Part shown: positions 18,033-28,004 of the stretch, one piece after another
Layout of the letters: the number at the start of each line of letters is the position of its first letter
How positions within the stretch are numbered: the stretch's first letter is position 1
Source of the DNA: Vagococcus luciliae
GTDB lineage: Bacteria > Bacillota > Bacilli > Lactobacillales > Vagococcaceae
Direction of reading: 5' to 3'
Assembly: GCF_024637875.1 (NCBI RefSeq)
Contig: NZ_CP102451.1
Span: forward strand, 1,987,001-2,051,000
Length of the DNA: 64,000 bases
The notes under the pieces: generated by a model
What the model saw: the letters and a program-made list of their open reading frames with translations, nothing else
What the model was told of the DNA's origin: nothing
Database searches by the model: none
Made by a program: the position numbers and the translations under genes

Positions 18033-18068
18033 ATAGTACTTGTTATTGTAAGTGGTTTCAAATCACTT
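18033..18068 (-). promoter_or_regulatory. fabK promoter with overlapping inverted repeat
   Basis: Minus-strand TTGAAA (18056-18061), 17-nt spacer, TACTAT (18033-18038). An inverted repeat AAGTGGTTT-C-AAATCACTT (18050-18068, one G-T mismatch) covers the -35 box and could be an operator for fabK, azoR or both. Confidence 0.5.
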
Positions 18069-18219
18069 TTTCTTACGCCTTCTATTATTAAAACTAATAC
18101 AGTATTAGATGTTTATTTATAGTCTAAATAAAAAAACTTTGCTATTTTTCACAAAATACTTTATATTTGTAATTACTGATAAATAATAAGTAAAATATAA
18201 ATGAATTGAGGAAATGATT

Positions 18220-18831
18220 ATGTCAAATGTATTAGTTATTAAAGCACACCCATTAACAACGGATGATTCACGTACCCTTAAAGTATTAGATACCTTTTTG
18301 ACATCTTACAAAGAAAGTCACCCAACAGATATGGTTGAATTCGTTGATGTTTACGATGATTTCATACCAGAAATTGACAAAGATATCTTAACTGGTTGGA
18401 CTAATTTAAGAGAAGGAAAAGAAATTACGGAAGAACAAACAAAAAAAATTGAACGTTTTTCTGAATTGACTGAACAATTTCTGAATTCAGATAAAATTAT
18501 CGTAGCTAATCCTTTATGGAATTTAAATATTCCAACTAAATTAAAAGCATGGATTGATACCATCGTTGTTGCAGGCAAGACGTTTAAATACACTGAAACT
18601 GGTAAAATCCCCTTGGTTCCAGGGAAAAAAATGTTGCACATTCAAGCAAGTGGGGGCATTCACTCTGGTGAAGATACTTCTTCTAAATATGTCAAAGAGA
18701 TCTTTAACTTTGTTGGTGTAGAAGAAACAGATTCTATTATCATTGAGGGATTAGACTATCAACCAGACAAAGCAGATGACATCTTGGCATCTATTATTGA
18801 AAACACAAAAGAATTAGCTAAAACCTTCTAA
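18220..18831 (+). CDS. azoR: FMN-dependent NADH:quinone oxidoreductase / azoreductase AzoR
   Basis: A flavodoxin-fold enzyme that reduces quinones and azo dyes with NADH. It begins SNVLVIKAHPLTTDDSRT, the FMN phosphate loop. NPLWNLNIPTKLKAWID and the QASGGIHSGED segment, which binds the flavin ring, are both family signatures. At 203 aa the length is normal. ATG 18220 is 8 nt from GAGG, better than the ATG two codons earlier. It is divergent from fabK with a shared 230-bp regulatory region and is followed by its own terminator. Confidence 0.92.
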   Translation: MSNVLVIKAHPLTTDDSRTLKVLDTFLTSYKESHPTDMVEFVDVYDDFIPEIDKDILTGWTNLREGKEITEEQTKKIERFSELTEQFLNSDKIIVANPLWNLNIPTKLKAWIDTIVVAGKTFKYTETGKIPLVPGKKMLHIQASGGIHSGEDTSSKYVKEIFNFVGVEETDSIIIEGLDYQPDKADDILASIIENTKELAKTF

Positions 18832-18834
18832 GAA

Positions 18835-18872
18835 AATGGTTACATCATAACTAATTGATGTAACCATTTTTT
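18835..18872 (+). terminator. Terminator of azoR
   Basis: Stem AATGGTTACATCA/TGATGTAACCATT (13 bp perfect), 8-nt loop, T-run. Confidence 0.88.
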
Positions 18873-18885
18873 GAATTTTACTCAA

Positions 18886-18912
18886 AGAAAAAAACCATCT
18901 ATCTGACGGTTT
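18886..18912 (-). terminator. Terminator of the polytopic membrane protein gene
   Basis: Stem AAACCGTC/GATGGTTT (one G-T), loop AGATA, T8 on the minus strand. Confidence 0.8.
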
Positions 18913-18919
18913 TAAACTA

Positions 18920-20146
18920 TTATTTCTCTTTATAATACGACATTGGCCATTTATCAAAGAAAGTATTCATAAATAGCATTGGCATCATGTAAACAAATTG
19001 ACCACCTAAAATACCTAACATAGGATGCCCTAATCCTAAATGATTTCCTCCAAAAGGCCATAACTGAAGTGTTTTAAGCCAAAGTATTCCTAATACTGAG
19101 CCAATAGTTATCACAATGATTAATTGAATAACAATACGTTTCCATGCTGATGGAACCACTTCTTTATTTGGGTAATCATCAAAATGATGATGCCATGTTA
19201 GCAACACATTAATAATCGTTAACACGAATGATGCAACTGCTAAGTCTGGATCAATCCCAATTTCTGTCGCAAGGGGGGTTAGTAACTGGCTAAGTATTGG
19301 TAGCATAACGAATGCCCCAATCACCGCAATAGCTAATCCAATCAACCCTGAAATAGGTTGACGCGTCGTAAAAAGTTTCTGTGGGTATCCTTCTGCTCCT
19401 TCTGCTGGCAATAAGAAGAAGAAAATAAACAATTGACACCAAGCAATAGCTGTTGACCATGACCCAAAAGGAATTTGAGTAATTGCTACTCCATCAATTT
19501 GTAACTGGAAAAAACTTGGAACGATAAACACAATCCAATTAAACAGGGCTAAAAATAATCCTAAAAATAGTGTTCCAAATGAAATAGACCAATCGGATTG
19601 ACTGTACTGACTAAACGGGTATTTACCAAATAAACTAACCAATGGTATTTGTGTTAAAATAACTGACAAGGCAAAGAAATTAATCGCTGACCAGCCCTTT
19701 ATTGCCAAAAGAGCTTGTACATCATTTTCTGGTCTAAATAATACTTGCCAACTAAATGGTTCCCACCATAATCCTAAAAAGGTCACAAATAAACTAAATC
19801 CAATGATACCAACTAAAAATGCCATTAATGTGTATCTAATGCCTGTTTTCAAATGAGTTAAATTTCTTGTATGTTTCCCATAATTCCCAAGATTCAAACT
19901 AAACCAAACCCACGTTGAAATAACTAACCAGAAAAAAGTTCCCTCAACTGATTCTTTAAAGAAATGTCCTTGAATTTCTGTCGATAAATTATTAACACTC
20001 TCACCACCAACAAGACCAATTACTAATTGCCAAACATTTGACCAAATAATCCATCCTGCAGATGCAAATAAAATTAAAAATATCACGGATACAATACCAC
20101 TTAGTAAAGGATGTTTGATCCTTTTAGCAATCACAATATTTTCCAT
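18920..20146 (-). CDS. Polytopic membrane protein, family not recognised
   Basis: This 408-aa protein has about ten hydrophobic segments and is unusually rich in Trp and Phe. The first helix spans about residues 14-35. A long soluble loop contains NLSTEIQGHFFKESVEG. Polar motifs inside or between helices include LPAEGAEGYPQKLF, TWHHHFDDYPN and GHPMLGILGGQFVYMMP. I do not recognise the family; a transporter or membrane enzyme is possible. ATG 20146 follows AAGGGAGAAGG; a longer in-frame start has no site. It is monocistronic, with a striking palindrome in the promoter region. Confidence 0.78.
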   Translation of the reverse strand: MENIVIAKRIKHPLLSGIVSVIFLILFASAGWIIWSNVWQLVIGLVGGESVNNLSTEIQGHFFKESVEGTFFWLVISTWVWFSLNLGNYGKHTRNLTHLKTGIRYTLMAFLVGIIGFSLFVTFLGLWWEPFSWQVLFRPENDVQALLAIKGWSAINFFALSVILTQIPLVSLFGKYPFSQYSQSDWSISFGTLFLGLFLALFNWIVFIVPSFFQLQIDGVAITQIPFGSWSTAIAWCQLFIFFFLLPAEGAEGYPQKLFTTRQPISGLIGLAIAVIGAFVMLPILSQLLTPLATEIGIDPDLAVASFVLTIINVLLTWHHHFDDYPNKEVVPSAWKRIVIQLIIVITIGSVLGILWLKTLQLWPFGGNHLGLGHPMLGILGGQFVYMMPMLFMNTFFDKWPMSYYKEK

Positions 20147-20205
20147 AACCTTCTCCCTTATATTTATTTTGTTATATTCGCGCAAAATATAAGTTTAATT
20201 TATAA

Positions 20206-20229
20206 TAATTTGTAATCGATTACAAATTA
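20206..20229. promoter_or_regulatory. 24-bp perfect palindrome, candidate operator
   Basis: Half-site TAATTTGTAATC followed by its exact complement, centred on CG. It lies about 60 bp upstream of the membrane protein start, and its right arm supplies a possible -35 (TTACAA) 17 nt from TTATAT. The TGTAAnCGnTTACA core resembles LacI/GalR-family operators. No such regulator is encoded nearby. Confidence 0.65.
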
Positions 20230-20302
20230 CAGAATATTATGATATCTAATAGTTTTTTTAATAGTCTTTAGCTATTGACAAGGTAATATAAGTCATGATT
20301 CA

Positions 20303-20335
20303 CAAAAAAATCCCCTAGAATAAATCTAAGGGATT
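20303..20335 (-). terminator. Terminator of upp
   Basis: Imperfect long stem around ATCCCTTAGA/TCTAGGGGAT with T7 on the minus strand, 13 nt after the upp stop. Confidence 0.82.
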
Positions 20336-20347
20336 GACTACTCATTA

Positions 20348-20977
20348 TTATTTAGTACCAAATAAACGGTCACCAGCATCCCCTAAACCAGGAACAATGT
20401 AACCTTCTTCGTTTAATTTTTCATCTAAACCGGCAGTATAGATATCAACATCTGGATGAGCTTCTTGAAGAGCTTTGATACCTTCTGGAGCTGATACTAA
20501 ACAAACAAATTTAATATTTGTTGCACCACGACGTTTTAATAAATCAATTGCCATAATAGCTGATCCACCTGTTGCTAACATTGGGTCTACAACAAATAAT
20601 TGTCTATCAGCAATATCTGCTGGTAATTTAACAAAATATTCAACTGGTTCTAAAGTGTCATGGTCACGATATAAACCAACATGTCCAACTTTAGCTGCTG
20701 GTATTAATTCTAACATACCATCAACCATTCCAATACCTGCTCTTAAGATTGGGATAATCGCTACTTTCTTACCAGTTAACGTTTTTTGTACTGACGTTCC
20801 CATTGGTGTTTCAATTTCAATGTCTTCTAATGGCATATCACGAGACACCTCATAAGCCATTAACATAGCAATCTCATCAACAACTTCTCTGAAAACCTTT
20901 GTTCCACAATTTTTTTCTCTGATAATTGTTAACTTGTGTTGGATTAACGGATGATCTATCACTTGAAATTTTCCCAT
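20348..20977 (-). CDS. upp: Uracil phosphoribosyltransferase
   Basis: This enzyme makes UMP from uracil and PRPP in pyrimidine salvage. The 209-aa protein shows the family start [34 protein letters not shown], the PRPP-binding loop [12 protein letters not shown], and the C-terminal uracil-contacting [17 protein letters not shown]. Length is typical. The start follows AAAAGGAG. It is downstream of glyA, a pairing common in Lactobacillales, but a strong glyA terminator separates them. Confidence 0.97.
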   Translation of the reverse strand: MGKFQVIDHPLIQHKLTIIREKNCGTKVFREVVDEIAMLMAYEVSRDMPLEDIEIETPMGTSVQKTLTGKKVAIIPILRAGIGMVDGMLELIPAAKVGHVGLYRDHDTLEPVEYFVKLPADIADRQLFVVDPMLATGGSAIMAIDLLKRRGATNIKFVCLVSAPEGIKALQEAHPDVDIYTAGLDEKLNEEGYIVPGLGDAGDRLFGTK

Positions 20978-21021
20978 AATGCGATTCTCCTTTTAAATTT
21001 TATTCTTATCTATTGTAGCCG

Positions 21022-21050
21022 AAAAAAAGGGAATTGACTAGTCAATTCCC
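21022..21050 (-). terminator. Terminator of glyA
   Basis: A 22-bp perfect palindrome, GGGAATTGACT plus its complement, followed by T7 on the minus strand. Confidence 0.85.
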
Positions 21051-21058
21051 TAAAAATT

Positions 21059-22297
21059 TTATTTATAAAGTGGATGACTCTTTAATAGCTCTGCTACTTC
21101 TTTTCTCACTTTCTCTAATACACTCTCTTCTTCATGATAAGTTAGTGCTTCAACAATTAATTCAGCTACTTTTTTAGCATCTTCTTCTTTAAATCCACGT
21201 GTTGTAATAGCGGGTGTTCCAATACGGATGCCACTTGTTACAAATGGACTTTGGCTCTCAAATGGGATGGTATTTTTATTAACTGTAATATGCACACTAT
21301 CTAAAATAGCTTCTGCTTCTTTACCAGTTAACTTAAATCCTGTCACATCTATCAATAATAAATGATTATCTGTATCACCACTAATTAAACGAGCTCCTGG
21401 TGTTTGATTGATTACACGAGCCATAGCCTTAGCATTTGCTAATACTTGTTTACTATAATCTTTAAATTCTGGTAATAGTGCTTCTCTAAATGCCGCAGCT
21501 TTTCCTGCTATTACATGCTCTAATGGACCACCTTGAATACCTGGGAAAATAGCACTATTTATCTTTTTAGCTAATTCTGGAGAGTTAGTTAAAATAAGAC
21601 CACCTCTAGGACCTCTTAATGTTTTATGAGTCGTTGATGTCACAATATCTGCATATGGAACTGGATTTTGATGTAGACCTGTTGCAACAAGTCCAGCAAT
21701 ATGAGCCATATCCACCATTAATTTAGCTCCAACACTATCTGCTATTTCTCTAAATTTCTTGAAATCAATGTCTCTAGAGTATGCACTTGCTCCAGCTACA
21801 ATCAGTTTTGGTTGATGTTTTCTTGCTAAAATTCTCACCACTTCATAGTCGATAACTTCTGTCACTGGATCTACACCATATGACACAAAGTTATATGTTT
21901 TACCACTAAAGTTTACTGGAGAACCATGCGTTAAATGCCCACCTGCTGTTAGGTCCATTCCCATCACTGTGTCGCCTTCTTCAACTAATGATAAATAAGC
22001 TGCAGTGTTAGCTTGTGAACCTGAATGAGCCTGAACATTAGCAAAATCAGCTTGAAATAAATCTTTCGCACGATCAATTGCTAAATTTTCTACTACATCA
22101 ACAAACTCACAGCCACCATAATATCTGCGTCCAGGATATCCTTCAGCATATTTGTTTGTTAACACACTTCCTTGAGCTACCATAACAGCCTCAGATACAA
22201 AATTTTCTGAAGCAATTAGCTCTATTGTTTCTTGTTGTCTTTGTTTTTCATTAGCTATAGCATCCCACAAAACAGCATCTTCTTTTTTATAATCCAT
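21059..22297 (-). CDS. glyA: Serine hydroxymethyltransferase
   Basis: This PLP enzyme interconverts serine and glycine while charging tetrahydrofolate. Landmarks are [40 protein letters not shown], and the PLP lysine in [14 protein letters not shown] near residue 225. At 412 aa it matches the family. ATG 22297 gives the usual N-terminus ([14 protein letters not shown]); the longer frame has no site. It stands in the tdk-prfA-prmC-sua5-glyA run, all on the minus strand with short gaps. Confidence 0.97.
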   Translation of the reverse strand: MDYKKEDAVLWDAIANEKQRQQETIELIASENFVSEAVMVAQGSVLTNKYAEGYPGRRYYGGCEFVDVVENLAIDRAKDLFQADFANVQAHSGSQANTAAYLSLVEEGDTVMGMDLTAGGHLTHGSPVNFSGKTYNFVSYGVDPVTEVIDYEVVRILARKHQPKLIVAGASAYSRDIDFKKFREIADSVGAKLMVDMAHIAGLVATGLHQNPVPYADIVTSTTHKTLRGPRGGLILTNSPELAKKINSAIFPGIQGGPLEHVIAGKAAAFREALLPEFKDYSKQVLANAKAMARVINQTPGARLISGDTDNHLLLIDVTGFKLTGKEAEAILDSVHITVNKNTIPFESQSPFVTSGIRIGTPAITTRGFKEEDAKKVAELIVEALTYHEEESVLEKVRKEVAELLKSHPLYK

Positions 22298-22354
22298 ATG
22301 CAAACACACTCCCGATTTTTTATACCATTGTACCATATTTCTTTATGATTATTA

Positions 22355-23392
22355 TTATTTTCTAAAAAATGTTTGATTTGCTGCTTTTTTTAGTCGATTC
22401 ATATAACCCATATTTTGGCTTACTTCAGGATACCCTTCTGCTAAAATCACACCATTATATCCCACTAATTCAGTATCGAGGGCTCTTAATCCACCAAACA
22501 AATGATGCATAGCAGATTTAACTTCTTTTTTGTCTGATAGTATATAGTGAGCAAATACCGAATAATCCCCTAAACGACTCACTATTTCTTTATTAGATAA
22601 AATAGCGACTGTTTTATTTAATTGTTGGTAATATTCAACCGCTTCTTCCCAATTATCTAATTCACTATCTATCATTACCACTGGTGTGTCAGGAGAATAA
22701 TGTTTGTATTTCATACCTGGCGATTTTGGGGCGTTGTGTTCATCAATTAAGTGTGTATCTATCGCTATTTCACCAATAACTTGTTCAATCTCTTCTTTTG
22801 TAATCGCTCCTGGTCTTAAAATAGTCGGCATGTTAGGATTACTCATATCTAACACGGTCGATTCTATCCCAACCTCACATTCACCGTCATCTAGTATCCC
22901 TTCAATCTTTCCGCTTAAATCATTCAATACGTGAATGGCAGTAGTTGGACTTGGTTTACCTGATGTATTAGCACTTGGACCAACTAGTGGTGTACCTGAC
23001 TGACGAATCAATTCAAGTGTGACAAGGCTATTAGGCATTCTAAAAGCAGCTGTATTTAAATTAGCTGTTACACTGGTTGATAAATTATTGTCCTGTGCTA
23101 AATTAAAAATAAGCGTTAATGGTCCTGGCCAGAATGTCTTCATTAACTGTAAAGCTTTATCAGGAATACTATCAACATATTCTTCTACCATCTCTTTTGA
23201 ATTCACATGAACAATCAAAGGGTTATCACTGGGACGTCCCTTAGCTAGATAGACTTTTTTCACCGCTTCTGTATTGGTCGCGTCTGCTCCCAATCCATAA
23301 ACAGTTTCAGTTGGAAATGAGATGAGTCCCCCTTGCTTAATAATTTTTGCTGCTTCTTTTATTTCATCATGATGATATACTTTTGTATCCAT
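22355..23392 (-). CDS. sua5: L-threonylcarbamoyladenylate synthase (Sua5/YwlC)
   Basis: This protein makes threonylcarbamoyl-AMP from threonine, bicarbonate and ATP for the t6A37 modification of tRNAs reading ANN codons. The YrdC domain (residues 1-200) has GGLISFPTETVYGLGADA, KGRPSDNPLIVHV, PGPLTLIF and GPSANTSGKPSPTTA. The C-terminal Sua5 domain follows the linker (SPGMKYKHYSPDTPVVM) and runs to residue 345. The start follows AAAAGGAAG. It lies between prmC and glyA, as in other Firmicutes. Confidence 0.95.
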   Translation of the reverse strand: MDTKVYHHDEIKEAAKIIKQGGLISFPTETVYGLGADATNTEAVKKVYLAKGRPSDNPLIVHVNSKEMVEEYVDSIPDKALQLMKTFWPGPLTLIFNLAQDNNLSTSVTANLNTAAFRMPNSLVTLELIRQSGTPLVGPSANTSGKPSPTTAIHVLNDLSGKIEGILDDGECEVGIESTVLDMSNPNMPTILRPGAITKEEIEQVIGEIAIDTHLIDEHNAPKSPGMKYKHYSPDTPVVMIDSELDNWEEAVEYYQQLNKTVAILSNKEIVSRLGDYSVFAHYILSDKKEVKSAMHHLFGGLRALDTELVGYNGVILAEGYPEVSQNMGYMNRLKKAANQTFFRK

Positions 23393-23406
23393 CTTTACAC
23401 TTCCTT

Positions 23407-24246
23407 TTAGTAAACTTTAACGATTCGGTCATGTCCTGACATGTCTTTTACAATTTCTACTATTTTATTAGGAAAATACTCTTGAAATATCTGTGCTACG
23501 CTACTTCCTTGTTTATACCCTATCTCTAAATAAATCTTTCCATCACTTGTTAATAATTGCGTTGCTTCTTTTGCTAGTTTTTCATAAATAGCCAACCCGT
23601 TATCGTTAGCAAATAACGCTAATTTCGGTTCATAATTTCTTACTGATTCATCCATTTCTTCCCATTCATCAACGCCAATATATGGTGGGTTAGATAAGAT
23701 AATATCAAACATCTGATTTGCCATTGGTTCAAGGGTATTTCCTTCATAAAACTCAATGTCAGTTTCTAAACATTTAGCATTTTTCTGTGCTATTTTCAAT
23801 GCTTCGGGTGATAAATCAATCGCCTTAACCGTCCAATTAGGTCTGTTCTTTTTCAAACTAATGGCAATAATACCTGTTCCTGTTCCAACATCCACCACAA
23901 CTTTTTTTTCAAGGTCACTTTCTGTTAAACAACATTCTACAAGTTCTTCTGTTTCTGGTCTAGGAATTAAAGTATCTTCTGACACTAAAAAACGTTCTCC
24001 ATAAAATTCACATGAGCCAATCAAATATTGTGGTGGATAATCCTGACTGACCTTTTCTAAATCATTTGATAATCTGTCCAATAAATCTTTTGGAACATCT
24101 TTTTTAAAATGTAACAACAAGTCTGTTTTTGTCCATTGATTATACTCAAGTAACAAATATTCAGCAATTGAAACGTCTTTATCATGTGCTTCTAAAAAAG
24201 AAGAAGCCCATTTCAGGACTTCAAAATATGTAACAGGCTTATCCAT
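23407..24246 (-). CDS. prmC: Peptide chain release factor N5-glutamine methyltransferase
   Basis: PrmC methylates the Gln of the GGQ motif in release factors. The 279-aa protein has the N-terminal helical domain ([12 protein letters not shown]) and SAM-binding [15 protein letters not shown]. The catalytic motif SNPPYIG contacts the glutamine. RPETEELVE is the family signature upstream of motif I. It overlaps the end of prfA by 8 nt, so substrate and modifying enzyme are co-translated from one mRNA. Confidence 0.96.
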   Translation of the reverse strand: MDKPVTYFEVLKWASSFLEAHDKDVSIAEYLLLEYNQWTKTDLLLHFKKDVPKDLLDRLSNDLEKVSQDYPPQYLIGSCEFYGERFLVSEDTLIPRPETEELVECCLTESDLEKKVVVDVGTGTGIIAISLKKNRPNWTVKAIDLSPEALKIAQKNAKCLETDIEFYEGNTLEPMANQMFDIILSNPPYIGVDEWEEMDESVRNYEPKLALFANDNGLAIYEKLAKEATQLLTSDGKIYLEIGYKQGSSVAQIFQEYFPNKIVEIVKDMSGHDRIVKVY

Positions 24247-25309
24247 TTAATTTCTCCAATTGAGCTGTTTGATCATAAATAATTAAAGCATCTACAATTT
24301 CGTCTAATTTTCCTGCTAAGATTTGATCTAATTTTTGAATCGTTAAGCCAATTCGGTGATCAGTGACACGATTTTGTGGAAAATTATAAGTGCGAATACG
24401 TTCGGAGCGATCCCCTGTACCAACAGCCGATTTACGATTTGCATCATACTCACTACGACTTTCTTGTTGTAATTGGTCATACACTCTAGCACGTAATACC
24501 TTCATTGCTTTTTCTCTGTTTTTTAACTGAGAACGCTCATCCTGCATCGCAACAACAATGCCTGTTGGGATATGTGTCAAACGCACAGCAGAGGCAGTCT
24601 TATTAACGTGCTGTCCACCAGCTCCACTTGCATGATAAATATCCACACGGATGTCTTTATCTTCTAAATCTAATTCAACTTCTTCTGCTTCTGGTAACAC
24701 AACAACTGTTGCTGTTGAAGTATGAACACGACCTTGAGATTCAGTTGATGGGACACGTTGTACACGATGTGCACCACTTTCGTATTTTAGTTTTGAAAAG
24801 ACACTGTCACCTGTAATCATCACAGTCACTTCTTTGTAACCACCAATATCAGTGATATTAGCGTCCATCACCTCAAATGTCCATCCTTGGTTTTGAGAGT
24901 AACTTTGATACATTTCAAACAAATCTCCTGCAAATAATGCCGCTTCATCTCCACCAGCAGCTCCACGAATTTCTAAAATGATATTTTTATCATCATTAGG
25001 ATCTTTTGGTAATAAAAGAATCTTAATTCGTTCTTCTAATTCTTCTTTTTCTGTTTTTAATTCAGATAACTCTTCTTTAGCCATCTCTTGCATCTCATCA
25101 TCAAGTTTTTCACCTAATAACTCTTCAGTATCTGAAATACCTTGAGTGACTTCTTTGTATCGACGGTACACGTCAACTGTTTCACGTGTTCCTGCTTCTT
25201 CTTTTGATAGCTCCATGAAACGTTTTGTGTCACTGACGACATCAGGGTCACTTAGTAATTCCGCTAATTCTTCATAGCGGTCTTCTATCGCTTGTAATTG
25301 ATCAAACAT
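24239..25309 (-). CDS. prfA: Peptide chain release factor 1
   Basis: RF1 terminates translation at UAA and UAG. The PAT anticodon-like motif region, the GGQ motif ([22 protein letters not shown]) that triggers peptide release, and the C-terminal [21 protein letters not shown] signature are all present. The start at 25309 (MFDQL) is chosen because AAAGG is 8 nt away; an ATG three codons earlier overlaps the site. It overlaps the end of tdk by 8 nt and prmC by 8 nt. Confidence 0.97.
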   Translation of the reverse strand: MFDQLQAIEDRYEELAELLSDPDVVSDTKRFMELSKEEAGTRETVDVYRRYKEVTQGISDTEELLGEKLDDEMQEMAKEELSELKTEKEELEERIKILLLPKDPNDDKNIILEIRGAAGGDEAALFAGDLFEMYQSYSQNQGWTFEVMDANITDIGGYKEVTVMITGDSVFSKLKYESGAHRVQRVPSTESQGRVHTSTATVVVLPEAEEVELDLEDKDIRVDIYHASGAGGQHVNKTASAVRLTHIPTGIVVAMQDERSQLKNREKAMKVLRARVYDQLQQESRSEYDANRKSAVGTGDRSERIRTYNFPQNRVTDHRIGLTIQKLDQILAGKLDEIVDALIIYDQTAQLEKLNG

Positions 25310-25898
25310 TTTCTTCATCCTTTCGATTTGACAGTGGTGGATTCACATAATGCTTACGACAAACTGGGTAGTAAGCTTCATTGCCACCTATTTGAATTTG
25401 TTCACCTGTATAAACAGGTTTATTGTTATCCATTCTTAGATTCATTGTGGCTTTTTTATGGCAAAACCAACAAATTGTTTTTAATTCTTCTATTTTATCT
25501 GCGTACAATAATAAATACTTAGAGCCCTCAAACAACTCATTTTTAAAATCATTTTTAAGTCCAAATGCCATCACTGGAATATCTAAATCATCCACAATTT
25601 TAGCAAATTGAACCACATGAGCTTGTTCTAAAAATTGAGACTCATCAACTAGGATACAGTATGGTTTATCAGTCATCTTTTTTACTATATCATAAACATT
25701 GGTTTCATGAAAAATCGGAATAGCCTCTCGTCGTAATCCAATGCGACTGGATATAATACCAATCTCATCTCTTGTATCCAATCCACTGGTCATCAAAACG
25801 ACTGGTTTATTTTGCTCTTCATAGTTGTGAGCAACCTTTAAAATTTCAATCGTTTTCCCACTATTCATCGCACCATATTTAAAAAATAATTGAGCCAT
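25302..25898 (-). CDS. tdk: Thymidine kinase (type II)
   Basis: This enzyme phosphorylates thymidine in DNA precursor salvage. The 198-aa protein has a P-loop [12 protein letters not shown] near residues 9-20, the DESQFL Walker B equivalent, and a zinc-binding lasso domain with CWFCHKK and PVCRKHY. It leads the tdk-prfA-prmC-sua5-glyA run and overlaps prfA at its 3' end, an arrangement conserved in Lactobacillales. The start follows AAGGAGAG. Confidence 0.97.
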   Translation of the reverse strand: MAQLFFKYGAMNSGKTIEILKVAHNYEEQNKPVVLMTSGLDTRDEIGIISSRIGLRREAIPIFHETNVYDIVKKMTDKPYCILVDESQFLEQAHVVQFAKIVDDLDIPVMAFGLKNDFKNELFEGSKYLLLYADKIEELKTICWFCHKKATMNLRMDNNKPVYTGEQIQIGGNEAYYPVCRKHYVNPPLSNRKDEENV

Positions 25899-26011
25899 TT
25901 ATTTTACTCTCCTTAGTTTATCCTATGATAGTATACTGTAATTTTAGAAAAAAATCATCCAATCAAACACTTTTTTACTATTTATAATAGATTTTTTCAT
26001 AGAGAGTTTTT

Positions 26012-26365
26012 TTAATAATCCGTCTGATTCAACCTTGATAGTACGATAAACCAAATGAGACACAATAAAATACCTTGTAAAGTGTTTACCTCTAATCTAT
26101 ATAATAACATAAATAAAAGACCTGAAAATAATTCCCACAATGTACTAACATGACCAATATGATTAAAGCAATATAAACAACGACCTTTCAAGAAACAATA
26201 AGAAAACACTGGAACTAATTCAAACCACCTTAACTCATGTTGGCAATAAGAACAATGAGATCTAGGTAGGACAATGGATTCCTGTTTAGATACCCTCTCA
26301 CCCACTAATACAAAAAAAGAAGCCAAAGATGCTCCTAAGAAAAACAATAAAATAGACAAAACCAT
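26012..26365 (-). pseudogene. Truncated prepilin peptidase (ComC/PilD type), catalytic domain missing
   Basis: The 117-aa remnant matches the N-terminal half of A24 prepilin peptidases: a first membrane helix and the zinc-binding cysteines in HCSYCQHELRW and KGRCLYC. The ELFSGLLFMLLY segment follows, and then a helix where the first catalytic aspartate is expected. The reading frame ends there as FIVLSRLNQTDY. The remaining space before tdk (about 110 bp) holds no catalytic domain in any frame. In competence systems ComC processes ComGC-type pilins; this copy should be inactive. A programmed single-domain protein cannot be fully excluded. Confidence 0.72.
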
Positions 26366-26399
26366 TCAATCACCACACCCTTCTTTCTATAAACATTCG

Positions 26400-26432
26400 A
26401 AAAAAGAAAAGAGCTCTCTTAAAAGAACTCTT
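26400..26432 (-). terminator. Terminator of dbpA-like helicase gene
   Basis: Stem AAAAGAGTTCT/AGAGCTCTTTT region with a short loop and T-rich tail, immediately after the helicase stop. Confidence 0.75.
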
Positions 26433-26433
26433 T

Positions 26434-27915
26434 TTAGCGTTGATATTTTTGTAAATCTTGCTCATACTTTGTAACGTTTGATTTGTTCACTTTTCTCAAA
26501 CGGCCTTTAATTGGTTTGGTTTGAAGTGTTTTTAATACCAAATCACCTTTACCATTTAAAATATCGACAAAAGTTGAAATATCTAATAAATCAATCACAC
26601 CAATATCATCTGCAGTCATACCATCAATTTGACATAAGGCCCCAACAATATCACCGGCACGCATTTTTTGCTTTTTACCTGCATTAATGTGAATTTTCAT
26701 AATGTCTTCATTAAAAGATAATCCTTTTTCTTTTCTAAGCTTTGGCGATTCTAATTGTCTATCTAAAAATGGGCGTTTCATCTCTTTAACTTGTTCACGA
26801 TTCGGTCGACGCATCTCTTCTAAACTATCACCTTCCTTAGCCAAAATCGCTTTAAAAGATGATTTATCTTTTGAATTAATAAATGAAATAGCTTTACCAC
26901 TTTTTTCAAAACGAGCTGTTCGTCCAATACGATGTGTATACGTTTCAACTTTATCAGGAATATCATAATTCACGACTAATTTTATATCAGACACATCTAT
27001 TCCTCTTGCTGCAACATCTGTCGCCACCAAACAGTGAATGTAGCCACGTTTATAATCTTTTATCACGCGTGTTCGATCACGTTGTTCCATGCCACCATGC
27101 AACATCTCACAATTAACACCTAGTAATTTTAATTGTTTGGTTAATTCTTCTACCATTATTTTGGTATTACAAAAAATAATACTTGTTTCAGGATTTTCAA
27201 CTATCAGTGTGTCCTTAAACTGAGACAATTTTTCATCATCAGCTGCCCATTGATAATACTGAGAAATTCGTTTTTTTTGTTCGCCAGTTTTTTTAATTTC
27301 CACATAGACAGGATTTTCCAAATATTTTTTAGATAATCGTTTCACCGCATCTGGCATTGTGGCAGAGAATAGAGCCGTATTTCTTTTTTTAGGTAATCTC
27401 GGCATAATTTGATCTAATTGCTCAATAAATCCCATCGCAAACATTTCATCTGCTTCATCTATAATCACTTGGTTAATTTTACTTAAATCAATTGTTTTTT
27501 GCATGATATGGTCATACAATCGACCAGGTGTTGCAACTACAATATGAGTTCGTTGTTTTAATTGTTTAACCTGCATTTGAAAAGAACTCTTTCCAAATAA
27601 ACTCACGACTTTTAATCGCTTATAACGACCTATATTAAATAATTCTTCTTGAATTTGTGTCGCCAATTCTCTAGTTGGCGTTAGAATTAACACTTGTGGG
27701 TATCGTTCTTCCCACTCTACTGTATCACAAACAGGAATACCAAAAGCGGCCGTCTTCCCACTACCTGTTTGTGATTGGACCACCGTATCTTTTTTTTCAA
27801 GTAACAATGGTACGACTTCTTTTTGCACTTCTGTGGGGGTTGTATAGCCTAAAACATCTAATGCCTCAGTTATCGACTCATCAATACCAAATAGATTAAA
27901 TTTATTTTTTACCAT
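26434..27915 (-). CDS. dbpA: DEAD-box RNA helicase, DbpA/YxiN type
   Basis: An ATP-dependent RNA helicase. Motifs in order are the Q motif (FNLFGIDESITEALDVLGYTTPTEVQ), SQTGSGKT (I), PTRELA (Ia), DEADEMF (II), SATMP (III), ATDVAARGID (V) and HRIGRTAR (VI). The C-terminal 75 residues (KIHINAGKKQKMRAGDIVGALC onward) form the DbpA RNA-binding domain, which in the family recognises 23S rRNA hairpin 92 during 50S assembly. ATG 27915 has 7-nt spacing from AAGGA. It appears monocistronic. Confidence 0.93.
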   Translation of the reverse strand: MVKNKFNLFGIDESITEALDVLGYTTPTEVQKEVVPLLLEKKDTVVQSQTGSGKTAAFGIPVCDTVEWEERYPQVLILTPTRELATQIQEELFNIGRYKRLKVVSLFGKSSFQMQVKQLKQRTHIVVATPGRLYDHIMQKTIDLSKINQVIIDEADEMFAMGFIEQLDQIMPRLPKKRNTALFSATMPDAVKRLSKKYLENPVYVEIKKTGEQKKRISQYYQWAADDEKLSQFKDTLIVENPETSIIFCNTKIMVEELTKQLKLLGVNCEMLHGGMEQRDRTRVIKDYKRGYIHCLVATDVAARGIDVSDIKLVVNYDIPDKVETYTHRIGRTARFEKSGKAISFINSKDKSSFKAILAKEGDSLEEMRRPNREQVKEMKRPFLDRQLESPKLRKEKGLSFNEDIMKIHINAGKKQKMRAGDIVGALCQIDGMTADDIGVIDLLDISTFVDILNGKGDLVLKTLQTKPIKGRLRKVNKSNVTKYEQDLQKYQR

Positions 27916-28004
27916 GTTAACATCCTTCATAAATAAGCCACTTGCCTATTTTCTTTATTTTAGCTTTATCAGTGTAACATGTTTTATCTAAATTACTAGC
28001 ACTA

